DNA of 64,000 bases from assembly GCF_009380155.1 (NCBI RefSeq), contig NZ_WHUV01000003.1, positions 930,001-994,000 on the forward strand. Reading direction: 5' to 3'. Positions within the stretch are counted from its first letter, which is position 1. Every line of letters begins with the position of its first letter. The notes beneath the pieces are model-generated. The model saw only the letters and a program-made list of their open reading frames with translations, ran no database searches and was not told the DNA's origin. Source of the DNA: Pseudomonas piscis (GTDB lineage: Bacteria; Pseudomonadota; Gammaproteobacteria; Pseudomonadales; Pseudomonadaceae). Below, piece after piece: positions 16,937-28,358 of the stretch. The translations under genes were made by a program, and so were the position numbers.

Positions 16937-18610
16937 ATGACCCAGGAAATCGGCGGCTTCGCCGCTCTTGAACTTCATCCCAGTATTGTTGCTGCAGTAG
17001 TCGCCACCGGCTACGAAGAGCCTTCGGCCATTCAGCAGCAATCGATCCCGATCATCCTCGCCGGTCACGATATGATTGGCCAGGCGCAAACCGGTACCGG
17101 TAAGACCGCTGCCTTTGCCCTGCCTATCCTGCACCGCATCGATCCGTCCAAGCGCGAGCCGCAAGCTCTGATCCTGGCCCCAACCCGCGAGTTGGCGCTA
17201 CAAGTAGCAACCGCCTTTGAAACCTACGCCAAGCAAATGCCGGGCGTGACCGTTGTGGCCGTCTACGGCGGTGCGCCGATGGGCCCACAACTCAAGGCAA
17301 TCCGTAACGGCGCACAGATCGTTGTCGCCACCCCGGGCCGTCTGTGCGACCACCTGCGTCGTGACGAGAAGGTCCTGGCCACCGTGAACCACCTGGTTCT
17401 CGACGAAGCCGACGAAATGCTCAAGCTGGGCTTCATGGATGACCTGGAAGTGATCTTCAAGGCCATGCCCGAATCCCGCCAGACCGTACTGTTCTCGGCC
17501 ACCCTGCCGCAGTCGATCCGCGCGATCGCCGAGCGTCACCTCAAGGATCCGAAGCACGTCAAGATCCAGAGCAAGACCCAGACCGTCACCGCGATCGAGC
17601 AGGCCCACCTGCTGGTTCACGCCGACCAGAAGACTGGCGCGGTCCTGAGCCTGCTGGAAGTCGAGGACTTCGACGCCCTGATCATGTTCGTGCGCACCAA
17701 GCAAGCGACCCTGGACCTGGCCAGCGCCCTGGAAGCCAAGGGCTACAAGGCCGCCGCGCTGAACGGCGATATCGCCCAGAACCAGCGTGAGCGCGTCATC
17801 GACTCCCTCAAGGATGGCCGCCTGGACATCGTTGTGGCCACTGACGTCGCCGCCCGTGGCCTGGACGTACCGCGCATCACCCACGTATTCAACGTGGACA
17901 TGCCTTACGATCCGGAATCCTACGTCCACCGTATCGGCCGTACCGGTCGTGCGGGTCGCGAAGGTCGCGCGCTGCTGCTGGTGACTCCACGCGAGCGTCG
18001 CATGCTGCAAGTGATCGAGCGTGTGACCGGGCAGAAAGTGGCTGAAGTCCGCCTGCCGGACGCCCAGGCCGTACTCGACGCGCGCATCAAGAAGCTGACC
18101 AACGGCCTGGCGCCACTGGTAGCTGACGCCGAAGCGTCCCATGGCGATCTGCTGGACCGCCTGACCGCCGACATCGGTTGCAGCCCGCGCGCCCTGGCCG
18201 CGGCCCTGCTGCGCAAGGCCACCAATGGCCAGGCGCTGGATCTGGCGACCATCGAGAAAGAGCGTCCGCTGGTGCCGAACAATGCCCCACGTGGCGAGCG
18301 TTCCGAGCGTTACGGCGACCGTCCTGATCGTGGTGATCGCGAGCGTCGCGCTCCGGCTCCACTGGCCGAAGGTCGTGCTCGTTGCCGTACCGCGCTGGGC
18401 GCCCGTGATGGCATCGCCGCCAAGAACCTGTTGGGTGCGATCCTCAACGAAGGTGGCCTGGCCCGTGAAGCCATCGGCCGTATCCAGGTACGCGATAGCT
18501 TCAGCCTGGTAGAGCTGCCGGAAGACGGTCTGGACCGCCTGCTGGCCAAGCTCAAGGACACTCGCGTTGCCGGCAAGCAGCTCAAGCTGCGTCGCTACCG
18601 CGAGGATTGA
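16937..18610 (+). CDS. deaD: DEAD-box RNA helicase DeaD/CsdA
   Basis: This 557-residue helicase has all core motifs: AQTGTGKT (motif I), PTRELA (Ia), DEAD (II), SAT (III), and HRIGRTGRAGR (VI). A C-terminal DbpA-type RNA-binding domain follows, with GARDGIAAKNLLGAI and an RSER/GDR-rich linker before it. DeaD unwinds structured RNA during ribosome assembly and mRNA decay, especially in the cold. ATG 16937 gives the family start MTQEIGGFAALELHP; the open frame to the left is leader. The gene ends in a strong terminator. Confidence 0.96.
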   Translation: MTQEIGGFAALELHPSIVAAVVATGYEEPSAIQQQSIPIILAGHDMIGQAQTGTGKTAAFALPILHRIDPSKREPQALILAPTRELALQVATAFETYAKQMPGVTVVAVYGGAPMGPQLKAIRNGAQIVVATPGRLCDHLRRDEKVLATVNHLVLDEADEMLKLGFMDDLEVIFKAMPESRQTVLFSATLPQSIRAIAERHLKDPKHVKIQSKTQTVTAIEQAHLLVHADQKTGAVLSLLEVEDFDALIMFVRTKQATLDLASALEAKGYKAAALNGDIAQNQRERVIDSLKDGRLDIVVATDVAARGLDVPRITHVFNVDMPYDPESYVHRIGRTGRAGREGRALLLVTPRERRMLQVIERVTGQKVAEVRLPDAQAVLDARIKKLTNGLAPLVADAEASHGDLLDRLTADIGCSPRALAAALLRKATNGQALDLATIEKERPLVPNNAPRGERSERYGDRPDRGDRERRAPAPLAEGRARCRTALGARDGIAAKNLLGAILNEGGLAREAIGRIQVRDSFSLVELPEDGLDRLLAKLKDTRVAGKQLKLRRYRED

Positions 18611-18640
18611 TCCGCTCCCTGGGCTGATCGATCACGCATG

Positions 18641-18672
18641 AAAAATCCCCGGCTGGTCCGGGGATTTTTTTT
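18641..18672 (+). terminator. Rho-independent terminator after deaD
   Basis: AAAAATCCCCGG - CTGGT - CCGGGGATTTTTT: a 12-bp stem with a T run, 30 bp after the deaD stop and before the convergent dioxygenase gene. Confidence 0.92.
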
Positions 18673-18692
18673 GCCCGGGATTTACCCGCGCT

Positions 18693-19460
18693 TCAACCGA
18701 AGCGATAGATATCCATGCCCAGCGCGCCCATGGTGAAACCCTGGTGGGCCATGCTGAATGCGCCACCGGCGCCCCGGGCGAAATACAGCGGCAGCAGATG
18801 TTCGTCGCTGGGGTGGCTGCGTACGGCATGGGGCGCCTGTCGCCGGTAGTCATGCAGCGCGGCCTGGTCGTCGCTGGCCAGCTTGTCGATCATCCAGTCG
18901 CGAAAGGCCTGGGCCCAGGGGGTGACGCTTTCCGGGCCGGCATGCCAGTCCAGTTCCCGCAGGTTGTGGGTGATGCTGCCGGAACCGATCAGCAGCACGC
19001 CTTGCTCGCGCAGGCTGGCCAGGGCCTGGCCGATGCGGGTCTGTAACGCCGGGCCCTGCTGGCTGGGCAGGGACAGCTGGACCACCGGAATGTCCGCCTG
19101 CGGGTACATCAGCGACAGCGGGACCCAGGTGCCATGGTCGAAGGGCCGTTGCTCGTCGAGTCGCGCCGGCAGGCCATTGGCCGCCAGCAATTGCACGACC
19201 TGGGCGGCCAGCCCGGGATCGCCAGGCGCCGGGTACTGCACGGCGAACAGGGCGGCGGGGAAGCCGCCGAAGTCATGCCAGGTCTCCGGGTGCGGATGGG
19301 CGCTGACCCGCAGGTCGGAGCTTTCCCAGTGGGCCGACACCACCAGGATCGCCCGCGGCCGGGGCAGTTGCGCCGCCAGGCGGGCCAGGGCAGGGCCGCT
19401 GTCGCCGGGCTCCAGGGCCAACATGGGAGAACCATGGGAAATGAACAGGCTGGGGAGCAT
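18693..19460 (-). CDS. YgiD/DODA-type extradiol dioxygenase
   Basis: This 255-residue protein matches the DODA-type (LigB-superfamily) dioxygenases, including E. coli YgiD, which cleave catechols such as DOPA. Metal-ligand histidines appear in SLFISHGSPM and VVSAHWES, and near the middle in DHGTWVPLSLMYP with GSGSITHNL. The physiological substrate is not known. It is divergent from tpm by about 100 bp, in an AT-rich gap. Confidence 0.9.
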   Translation of the reverse strand: MLPSLFISHGSPMLALEPGDSGPALARLAAQLPRPRAILVVSAHWESSDLRVSAHPHPETWHDFGGFPAALFAVQYPAPGDPGLAAQVVQLLAANGLPARLDEQRPFDHGTWVPLSLMYPQADIPVVQLSLPSQQGPALQTRIGQALASLREQGVLLIGSGSITHNLRELDWHAGPESVTPWAQAFRDWMIDKLASDDQAALHDYRRQAPHAVRSHPSDEHLLPLYFARGAGGAFSMAHQGFTMGALGMDIYRFG

Positions 19461-19562
19461 GAAGAAGGTCCTGAGGGTTAAGATGCGCCATCTTCAATCA
19501 GATCATTGATCTAAATCTAATATAAGTTTTAGGGCTTTTTGATCGAATTCCAAGGACATTCC

Positions 19563-20228
19563 ATGCAAGCGGACTTTTGGCACAAACGCTGGGAACGCGA
19601 CCAGATCGGCTTCCACCTGGCGCAGGTCAATCCTTATCTGCAGCAGTACTGGCCGGGGCTTGGACTCGCTGACCAGGCCCGGGTGCTGGTACCGCTGTGC
19701 GGCAAGAGCCTGGACCTGGCCTGGCTCGCCAGTCGCGGGCATCAGGTGCTGGGGATCGAGCTGTCGGAGAAGGCGGTGGAGGATTTCTTCCGCGAACACC
19801 AGTTGCAGCCGCAGGTCAGCCAGCAAGGGGCGTTCAAGGTCTATGCCCATGGGGCGATCCAGCTCTGGTGCGGCGACATCTTCGCCCTGGCCGCCGAGGA
19901 TGTCGCCGGCTGCACGGCCCTGTACGATCGCGCGGCGATGATCGCCCTGCCGCGGCAGATGCGCCAGCGCTATGCCGCGCACATCAGTGGCTTGTTGCCC
20001 CACGGTAGCCGTGGGCTGCTGATTACCATGGACTACGACCAGGCGCAGCTCGACGGGCCGCCATTCGCCGTGCTGGACGATGAGGTGCGCGAGAGCCTGG
20101 AGGGTAGCTGGCAGCTGCAGGTGGAGACCGAGCGCGACATCCTCGGTGAAAGCTGGAAGTTCCTCCAGGGCGGGGTCACCCGGCTGGTGGAGCGGGTCTA
20201 CCGCCTGGAGAAGACCGGCACCCGCTGA
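19563..20228 (+). CDS. tpm: Thiopurine S-methyltransferase (tellurite/selenium resistance)
   Basis: This 221-residue SAM-dependent methyltransferase has the diagnostic start MQADFWHKRWERDQIGFH and the SAM-binding segments VLVPLCGKSLDLAWLASRGH and GIELSEKAVEDFF. Bacterial TPMT methylates selenium and tellurium compounds as well as thiopurines, giving oxyanion resistance. The start at 19563 is family-conserved. In P. aeruginosa it is likewise close to htpX. Confidence 0.95.
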   Translation: MQADFWHKRWERDQIGFHLAQVNPYLQQYWPGLGLADQARVLVPLCGKSLDLAWLASRGHQVLGIELSEKAVEDFFREHQLQPQVSQQGAFKVYAHGAIQLWCGDIFALAAEDVAGCTALYDRAAMIALPRQMRQRYAAHISGLLPHGSRGLLITMDYDQAQLDGPPFAVLDDEVRESLEGSWQLQVETERDILGESWKFLQGGVTRLVERVYRLEKTGTR

Positions 20229-20244
20229 GCTTTCCGCGACCATG

Positions 20245-20275
20245 AAAAAGGGCGACTTGCGTCGCCCTTCTTGTT
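20245..20275. terminator. bidirectional terminator between tpm and htpX
   Basis: AAGGGCGAC - TTGC - GTCGCCCTT with an A run on the left and a T-rich stretch on the right. It lies between two convergent genes; the A run makes it stronger for the htpX transcript. Confidence 0.85.
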
Positions 20276-20289
20276 GTTGCCGGAGTGGA

Positions 20290-21177
20290 TCAACCGCGAC
20301 GGCGCAGGGCGTCGATACGGTCTTCCAGCGGTGGGTGGCTCAGGAACATCCGGGCCAGGCCCTGCTTGATACCGCCGTTGATGCCGAAGGCATTCAGGGT
20401 ATCGGGCATGTGCACCGGCAGGCCCTGTTCCGAGCGCAGGCGCTGCAGGGCGCCGATCATCGCATTGGTGCCGGCCAGGCGCGCACCAGCTTCGTCGGCG
20501 CGGTATTCGCGTTGGCGCGAGAACCACATGACGATGGCGCTGGCGAGGATGCCCAGGACCAGCTCGGCGAAGATGGTCGCCACGTAGTAGGCCATGCCCT
20601 GGCCTTCCTCGTTCTTGAAGATCACCTTGTCGACGAAGTTGCCGATGATCCGCGCGAAGAACATCACGAAGGTGTTCACCACGCCCTGGATCAACGCCAG
20701 GGTCACCATGTCGCCATTGGCGACGTGGCCGATCTCGTGGGCCAGCACGGCCCGCACTTCATCGGGGGAGAACCGCTCCAGCAGCCCTTGGCTGACAGCT
20801 ACCAGGGCATCGTTCTTGTTCCAGCCGGTGGCGAAGGCATTGGCCTCGTAGGCCGGGAAAATCCCCACTTCGGGCATCTTGATGCCGGCTTCGCGGGACA
20901 GTTGTTCAACGGTCTGCAACAACCATTGCTCATGGCGGGTGCGCGGCTGGGTAATGATCTGCGTGCTGGTGCTCATCTTCGCCATCCACTTGGAGATGAA
21001 CAGCGAGAACAGCGAGCCGGCGAAACCAAAGACCGCACAGAAAATCAGCAGCTGATTGAGGTTCAGATCAACCCCGTTGGCCGCCATGAACCCGTTGAAG
21101 CCGAAAAGGCTCAGGGTAATGCTGGCAATCAGCACGACCGCAAGGTTAGTGGCCAAAAACAGCAGGATTCGCATCAT
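20290..21177 (-). CDS. htpX: HtpX membrane metalloprotease
   Basis: This 295-residue M48 protease has the zinc motif HEIGH in VRAVLAHEIGHVANGD and four hydrophobic segments (two at the N-terminus, two after the active site). The third zinc ligand Glu is in YRADEAGARLAG. HtpX acts with FtsH to remove misfolded inner-membrane proteins. The C-terminal THPPLEDRIDALR-type ending is conserved (SHPPLEDRI). The length is as expected. Confidence 0.96.
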   Translation of the reverse strand: MMRILLFLATNLAVVLIASITLSLFGFNGFMAANGVDLNLNQLLIFCAVFGFAGSLFSLFISKWMAKMSTSTQIITQPRTRHEQWLLQTVEQLSREAGIKMPEVGIFPAYEANAFATGWNKNDALVAVSQGLLERFSPDEVRAVLAHEIGHVANGDMVTLALIQGVVNTFVMFFARIIGNFVDKVIFKNEEGQGMAYYVATIFAELVLGILASAIVMWFSRQREYRADEAGARLAGTNAMIGALQRLRSEQGLPVHMPDTLNAFGINGGIKQGLARMFLSHPPLEDRIDALRRRG

Positions 21178-21443
21178 GGTTGTAGAAATCTCCTCAAGCT
21201 AAAGATGTAGCGTTCCGCGGGGGTATATAAGGCGCGGCAAGCACCGATTCAACACGGCTTCTATTTCAAACTATGTCGCATGGGGCGGGGCATGACAGGC
21301 GTGTGGCAAGTTCATGACCGATCGCCGTGGACGACCGTCGTCCAGCTGCGACGCAGACGCTGTGACAGTGGCAACGACGGAAAGTGCAAGCTTAGTAGAA
21401 GGGGGGCGGGGAGGGTCAGTGAAGATGTGTTGCTGAATTAATC
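21178..21443. other. intergenic region upstream of htpX
   Basis: The htpX-alaA gap (21178-21482) holds no protein gene. It must contain the htpX promoter at its left end. The right end is occupied by the alaA terminator listed next. I see nothing else. Confidence 0.5.
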
Positions 21444-21472
21444 GCAGTGCGATCCGCGAAAGATCGCACTGC
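21444..21472 (-). terminator. terminator-like hairpin after alaA
   Basis: GCAGTGCGATC - CGCGAAA - GATCGCACTGC, an 11-bp perfect stem 10 bp beyond the alaA stop, followed on the minus strand by an AT-rich segment. Confidence 0.75.
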
Positions 21473-21482
21473 ATTTGAGAAA

Positions 21483-22694
21483 TTACTGACGATAGGACTT
21501 GAGGAAGTTGCCGATCCGGCCAATGGCCTGTTCCAGGTCGTCGACCCGGGGCAGGGTCACTACCCGGAAGTGGTCCGGCCATGGCCAGTTGAAGGCGGTG
21601 CCTTGCACGACCAGGAGTTTCTCGGAGAGCAGCAGGTCGAGGACGAACTTCTCGTCGTTGTGGATCGGGCAGATCTTCGGGTCGATCCGCGGGAAGGCAT
21701 ACAACGCGCCCATGGGCTTGACGCAGCTTACGCCGGGAATGTCGTTGAGCAGTTCCCAGGTGCGGTTGCGCTGCTCCAGCAGGCGGCCAGGCGGCAGGAC
21801 CAGGTCGTTGATGCTCTGGTAGCCGCCCAGGGCGGTCTGGATCGCATGCTGGCTGGGCACGTTGGCGCACAGGCGCATGTTGGCCAGCATGTCGATGCCC
21901 TCGATGTAGCTCTGGGCATGCTGCTTGGGACCGGAAATGGCCACCCAGCCGGAGCGGAAGCCGGCCACGCGGTAGGACTTGGACAGGCCGTTGAAAGTCA
22001 GGCACAGCAGGTCCGGGGCCAGGGAGGCGGTGCAGATATGCACGGCGTCATCGTAGAGGATCTTGTCGTAGATCTCGTCGGAGAACACCACCAGGTTGTG
22101 CTGGCGTGCCAGCTCCAGCATGCCCAGCAGCACTTCCTTGGGATACACGGCGCCGGTGGGGTTGTTCGGGTTGATGATCACCAGGGCCTTGGTGTTCGGG
22201 GTGATCTTGGCCTTGATGTCGGCCAGGTCGGGCCACCAGTTGGCCTGCTCGTCGCACAGGTAGTGCACCGGGTTGCCGCCGGCCAGGCTCACCGCGGCGG
22301 TCCACAGTGGATAGTCGGGGGCCGGAACCAGCACTTCGTCGCCATTGTTGAGCAGGGCCTGCATGGCCATCACGATCAGCTCGGATACGCCGTTGCCCAG
22401 GTAGATATCCTCGATGCCGATGCCTTCCACCTGCTTCTGCTGGTAGTACTGCATCACTGCCTTGCGCGCGCTGAACAGGCCCTTGGAGTCGCTGTAGCCC
22501 TGGGCGGTCGGCAGGTTGCGGATCACATCCTGGAGAATCTCGTCCGGCGCCTCGAAGCCAAAGGGCGCTGGGTTGCCGATGTTCAGCTTGAGGATGCGAT
22601 GGCCTTCCTCTTCCAGGCGTTTGGCGTGCTTGAGCACTGGGCCGCGAATGTCATAACAGACGTTGGCGAGCTTGTTCGATTTGCTGACCTGCAT
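21483..22694 (-). CDS. alaA: AlaA-type pyridoxal-phosphate aminotransferase
   Basis: This 403-residue class I aminotransferase matches AlaA (glutamate-pyruvate transaminase, formerly YfbQ). PLP-site features are the Lys in FNGLSKSYRVAGFRSGW, the INPNNPTGAVYP segment, and VFSDEIYDKILYD. The start MQVSKSNKLANVCYDIRGP at 22694 is typical; the open frame runs 54 codons further without a family match. It converts pyruvate and glutamate to alanine. The gene is divergent from msrB by 224 bp. Confidence 0.94.
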   Translation of the reverse strand: MQVSKSNKLANVCYDIRGPVLKHAKRLEEEGHRILKLNIGNPAPFGFEAPDEILQDVIRNLPTAQGYSDSKGLFSARKAVMQYYQQKQVEGIGIEDIYLGNGVSELIVMAMQALLNNGDEVLVPAPDYPLWTAAVSLAGGNPVHYLCDEQANWWPDLADIKAKITPNTKALVIINPNNPTGAVYPKEVLLGMLELARQHNLVVFSDEIYDKILYDDAVHICTASLAPDLLCLTFNGLSKSYRVAGFRSGWVAISGPKQHAQSYIEGIDMLANMRLCANVPSQHAIQTALGGYQSINDLVLPPGRLLEQRNRTWELLNDIPGVSCVKPMGALYAFPRIDPKICPIHNDEKFVLDLLLSEKLLVVQGTAFNWPWPDHFRVVTLPRVDDLEQAIGRIGNFLKSYRQ

Positions 22695-22918
22695 GGCGAT
22701 GTGTTCCCGAAAATGAACGATCCAGGCGGAGGATGAACTACCGTACTGGGAATCCTGCCGTCCTACACCGGGCTGTAGCCCGCACCGGCTGCGGCAAAAT
22801 CCGTTTGAATGGGTGTAGCGCGGCTGCCAGACTGGCGTCTGACGAGGCGCAATCATACGTGCCGCCCGATCCGTGGAAAAGATACAGATCGGGCTTTTTC
22901 CGTTGCAGAGGAAGGACC

Positions 22919-23311
22919 ATGGAAAAGCTGGAAAAAACCCTGGAAGAATGGCGGGCGATGCTCGATCCGGAGCAATACAACGTCTGCCGGCTCAAGGGCA
23001 CCGAACGCCCGTTCTCGGGCAAGTACAACGGCACCAAGACCGATGGGGTGTACCACTGCGTCTGCTGTGGCGAGCCGCTGTTCGACTCCAGGGCCAAGTT
23101 CGATTCCGGTTGCGGTTGGCCGAGCTTCTACGAGCCCATCGCCGACAGCGCGATGATCGAGATCCGCGACCTGAGCCACGGCATGATCCGCACCGAAGTG
23201 GTCTGCGCCAAATGCGATGCGCACCTGGGCCATGTGTTTCCCGATGGCCCGCCACCCACTGGCCTGCGTTATTGCATCAACTCCGTCTGCCTGGACCTGG
23301 TAGCCCGCTAG
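22919..23311 (+). CDS. msrB: MsrB, peptide methionine-(R)-sulfoxide reductase
   Basis: This 130-residue enzyme carries the two zinc CxxC pairs (Cys47/50 in CVCC, Cys96/99 in CAKC) and the catalytic Cys119 in RYCINSV. Other signatures are SGCGWPSFYEP and LGHVFPDGPPPTGLRYC. It reduces the R form of methionine sulfoxide in proteins, with thioredoxin as donor. ATG 22919 follows an AGGAAGGA ribosome site. It opens a run of redox genes that continues past a REP pair into glutathione peroxidase and ospR. Confidence 0.96.
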   Translation: MEKLEKTLEEWRAMLDPEQYNVCRLKGTERPFSGKYNGTKTDGVYHCVCCGEPLFDSRAKFDSGCGWPSFYEPIADSAMIEIRDLSHGMIRTEVVCAKCDAHLGHVFPDGPPPTGLRYCINSVCLDLVAR

Positions 23312-23343
23312 GCGGTAAGGCGGGACGATAAGCTAAGGAAATT

Positions 23344-23440
23344 GTAGGAGCGAGGCTTGCCCGCTCTGGGCTCCAGAGCGCTGCGTTCATCCAGTCAATA
23401 CGCGCTAGTGTTGACGATCATCGCGAGCAAGCTTCGCTCC
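23344..23440. repeat. pair of inverted Pseudomonas REP elements (BIME-like)
   Basis: A left copy (23347-23364, GGAGCGAGGCTTGCCCGC) and a right copy (23423-23440, GCGAGCAAGCTTCGCTCC) are inverted repeats matching at 16 of 18 positions, separated by 58 bp. They have the core of the dispersed GTAGGAGCGAGCTTGCTCGC family common in fluorescent pseudomonads. They lie between msrB and the glutathione peroxidase gene. Confidence 0.85.
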
Positions 23441-23506
23441 CATGGAGGATCACCTCGCTCGACTGACGGGCATCAGGCTCCATGGAGCCGATTTTTCGTG
23501 ATTTAA

Positions 23507-23518
23507 ATTGCATGCAAT
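23507..23518. promoter_or_regulatory. ATTGCATGCAAT palindrome, candidate OspR operator
   Basis: A perfect 12-bp palindrome in AT-rich sequence lies 52 bp upstream of the glutathione peroxidase start. MarR/OhrR-type repressors often bind such sites, and the operon encodes one. The assignment is inferred from position. Confidence 0.5.
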
Positions 23519-23569
23519 CTAATTGAGCACTATTTTTATCCGTTCCTAATCTTGAGTGGAGTTGCTGCC

Positions 23570-24055
23570 ATGACCGATGCGTTGCTGACTATCCCCTGCA
23601 CCACCATCAAGGGCGAGCAAAAGACCCTGGCGGATTTCGCCGGCAAGGCCGTGTTGGTGGTCAACACCGCCAGCAAATGCGGCTTCACCCCGCAATACAA
23701 GGGGCTCGAGCAGTTGTGGCAGTCCTACAAGGATCGGGGGCTGGTGGTCCTGGGCTTTCCGTGCAACCAGTTCGGCCAGCAGGAACCGGGCAACGAGGGA
23801 GCGATCTCGGAGTTCTGCGAGCTCAACTACGGCGTCAGCTTCCCGCTGTTCAAGAAGATCGAGGTCAATGGCGCCGGTGCCCATCCGCTGTTCGTCCAGT
23901 TGAAGAAGCGCGCGCCCGGACTCCTGGGTTCCCAGGGCATCAAGTGGAATTTCACCAAGTTCCTGATCGGCCAGGACGGCAAGCTGGTCAAGCGTTTCGC
24001 CCCGACCACCAAACCCCAGGACCTGGCCGGCGAGATCGAAGCCCTGCTCAAATGA
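23570..24055 (+). CDS. Glutathione peroxidase
   Basis: This 161-residue thioredoxin-fold peroxidase has the Cys-type active site NTASKCGFTPQYKGLEQL, the LGFPCNQFGQQEPG motif with catalytic Gln, and the conserved KWNFTKFLI containing Trp and Asn. It reduces hydroperoxides with thioredoxin or glutathione. Its stop overlaps the ATG of the next gene (ATGA), so the two are coupled, as in the P. aeruginosa gpx-ospR operon. Confidence 0.95.
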   Translation: MTDALLTIPCTTIKGEQKTLADFAGKAVLVVNTASKCGFTPQYKGLEQLWQSYKDRGLVVLGFPCNQFGQQEPGNEGAISEFCELNYGVSFPLFKKIEVNGAGAHPLFVQLKKRAPGLLGSQGIKWNFTKFLIGQDGKLVKRFAPTTKPQDLAGEIEALLK

Positions 24056-24496
24056 ACCACCTGCCCGATGCTTCGCTGCAACTGGACAGCCAGCTGTGTT
24101 TCAAGCTGTATGCCGCTTCGCGAGCGGTGGTGCGCGGCTACAAGCCGATGCTCGACCAGCTCGGCCTGACCTACCCGCAGTACCTGGTGATGCTGGTGTT
24201 GTGGGAGTGGCACGAGACGCCGCCGGCGCTGCCCACGGTAAAGGCCCTGGGGGAGCGCCTGGCCCTGGACTCCGGCACCTTGACGCCCCTGCTCAAGCGC
24301 CTGGAACAGTTGCAGTTGGTGCAACGCCGACGTTCCGGACGCGATGAGCGCGAGGTGCACCTGAGCCTGAGCGATACCGGGCTGGCCTTGCGTGAGCAGG
24401 TCAGGCCGCTCAAGGCGGCGCTGTTGTGCGAAAGCGGCGTCGATCTCGACAGCCTGGGCCCGTTGCGCGAACAGCTCGACCGCCTGCTGCTGCAGC

Positions 24497-24513
<17 letters not shown>
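24052..24513 (+). CDS. ospR: OspR-like MarR-family peroxide-sensing regulator
   Basis: This 153-residue MarR protein is a paralogue of OhrR, with the reactive Cys16 in LDSQLCFKLYAASRA and the shared LGLTYPQYLVMLVLWEW and LDSGTLTPLLKRLEQLQLVQRRR patterns (only fragments quoted). In P. aeruginosa OspR links oxidative stress to pigment production and represses its own operon with glutathione peroxidase. Its position directly after glutathione peroxidase and before a convergent sagS supports the name. The start overlaps the upstream stop. Confidence 0.88.
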
Positions 24514-26860
<2,347 letters not shown>

Positions 26861-26984
26861 AGCTGATCATCTTGGGTTGCCGGCTTGGCCTGGCAGCAGC
26901 TGACAGGGCCTTTGGACCCGTTGATCAGGACTGCGTTTCATCTGTGTGCCGCATCATTACCTTGAACGTGCCTGAGGAAAAGTC

Positions 26985-27875
26985 GTGGATGCTCGATTGA
27001 ATGCATTTCTTGAACGCGCCGATGCGGTCCTGGCCCGGATCGAACCGCTGTTGCCCACCCCGCGCCAAGCCATCGACTGGAGCCAGTGCCTGGCTGCGCG
27101 CTGGCAACGTGAAGGCCGCAGCGGTTTCCTGCTGCCCCTGGACGTCAGCCTGGACATGCGCCTGAGCGACCTGATCGGGGTCGACAAGCAGCGCGAGCAG
27201 CTGGCCCGCAACACCCAGCAGTTCCTCGACGGCTTGCCGGCCAACCACGCCTTGCTCTGGGGTTCGCGCGGCACCGGCAAATCTTCCCTGGTCCGGGCCC
27301 TGCTGGCCGAGCACGCCAAGGGCGGCCTGCGCCTGATCGAGATCGAGCGCGATCACCTGGCCGACCTGCCACGGGTGGTGGAGGAACTGGTCAAGCTGCC
27401 CCAGCGTTTCGTGCTGTTCTGCGATGACCTGTCCTTCGAATCCGGCGAGGGCGACTACCGGGTACTCAAGAGCGTGCTCGATGGCTCCCTGGAGCAGGCT
27501 CCGGAGAATGTACTGTTGTACGCCACCTCCAACCGCCGCCACCTGGTGCCGGAGAAGGAAAGTGACAACGAGAACTGGAAGCGCGTCGATGGCGAGCTGC
27601 ACCCCAGCGAAGCGGTGGAAGACAAGATCGCCCTGTCGGACCGTTTCGGCCTGTGGCTGTCGTTCTATCCCTTCACCCAGGAACACTTCCTCAACGTGGT
27701 GGAGCACTGGATCGGCGAACTGGCCCGCAAGGCCGGCCTGAAGTGGCAGCGCGATGAAGAGCTGGACATCCTGGCGGTGCGCTGGGCTACCGGACGCGGC
27801 AACCGCAACGGTCGCTGCGCCTATCAGTTCGCCCGCTATTGGGTGGGCCTGCAACTGCTGGAGCAAAAGCCATGA
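26985..27875 (+). CDS. DUF815-family AAA-type ATPase
   Basis: This 296-residue protein has a Walker A motif in LLWGSRGTGKSSLVRALL (about residue 90) and a Walker B-like segment FVLFCDDLSFE. The pattern KRVDGELHPSEAVEDKIALSDRFGLWLSF is typical of DUF815 (shown only by its parts RVDGELHPSEAVEDK). The biochemical role of this family is unknown. I use the GTG start at 26985 because GAGGAAA precedes it. The stop overlaps the ATG of the fRMsr gene by 4 bp, which suggests coexpression. Confidence 0.85.
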   Translation: MDARLNAFLERADAVLARIEPLLPTPRQAIDWSQCLAARWQREGRSGFLLPLDVSLDMRLSDLIGVDKQREQLARNTQQFLDGLPANHALLWGSRGTGKSSLVRALLAEHAKGGLRLIEIERDHLADLPRVVEELVKLPQRFVLFCDDLSFESGEGDYRVLKSVLDGSLEQAPENVLLYATSNRRHLVPEKESDNENWKRVDGELHPSEAVEDKIALSDRFGLWLSFYPFTQEHFLNVVEHWIGELARKAGLKWQRDEELDILAVRWATGRGNRNGRCAYQFARYWVGLQLLEQKP

Positions 27876-28354
27876 TCGATCTGAAAAACGCCGGACAGGG
27901 CCTGGACGGTTATGGGCTGCTGTGTGCCCAGCTCGAATCGCTGCTGGCCGATGAGCGTGACTTCATCGCCAACGCGGCGCAGTTCTCGGCCTTCCTGTTC
28001 AGCCAGCTAGACGACCTGAACTGGGCCGGGTTCTACCTCGCCCGTGGTGAGGAACTGGTGCTTGGCCCGTTCCAGGGGCAGATCGCCTGCGTGCGCATTC
28101 CTTTCGGCCGGGGTGTCTGCGGCACTGCTGCGGCGACCTTGCAGACCCAGCGGGTAGAGGACGTGCACGCCTTTGCCGGGCATATCGCCTGCGACAGCGC
28201 CTCCAACAGCGAGTTGGTGGTGCCGCTGGTGAAGGCTGGCCGGTTGATCGGCGTACTGGACCTGGACAGCCCGAGCCTGGCGCGCTTCGGCGTCGAGGAC
28301 CAGGCGGGGATCGAGCGCCTGGCGCAGATCTTCCTGAACGCCAGCGACTGCTGA
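27872..28354 (+). CDS. free methionine-(R)-sulfoxide reductase (GAF domain)
   Basis: This 160-residue GAF-domain protein is an fRMsr (YebR/MsrC type), which reduces free methionine-R-sulfoxide. Three conserved Cys are visible in IACVRIPFGRGVCGTAA and HIACDSASNSELVVPL. It is coupled to the DUF815 ATPase and ends 5 bp from the convergent HD-GYP gene. With msrB it gives this area both protein-bound and free methionine sulfoxide repair. Confidence 0.92.
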   Translation: MIDLKNAGQGLDGYGLLCAQLESLLADERDFIANAAQFSAFLFSQLDDLNWAGFYLARGEELVLGPFQGQIACVRIPFGRGVCGTAAATLQTQRVEDVHAFAGHIACDSASNSELVVPLVKAGRLIGVLDLDSPSLARFGVEDQAGIERLAQIFLNASDC

Positions 28355-28358
28355 GCCC

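Noticed and set aside
23344..23440. CRISPR-like repeat
   Set aside because: Only two copies, in inverted orientation, with the known REP sequence; there is no array or cas gene.
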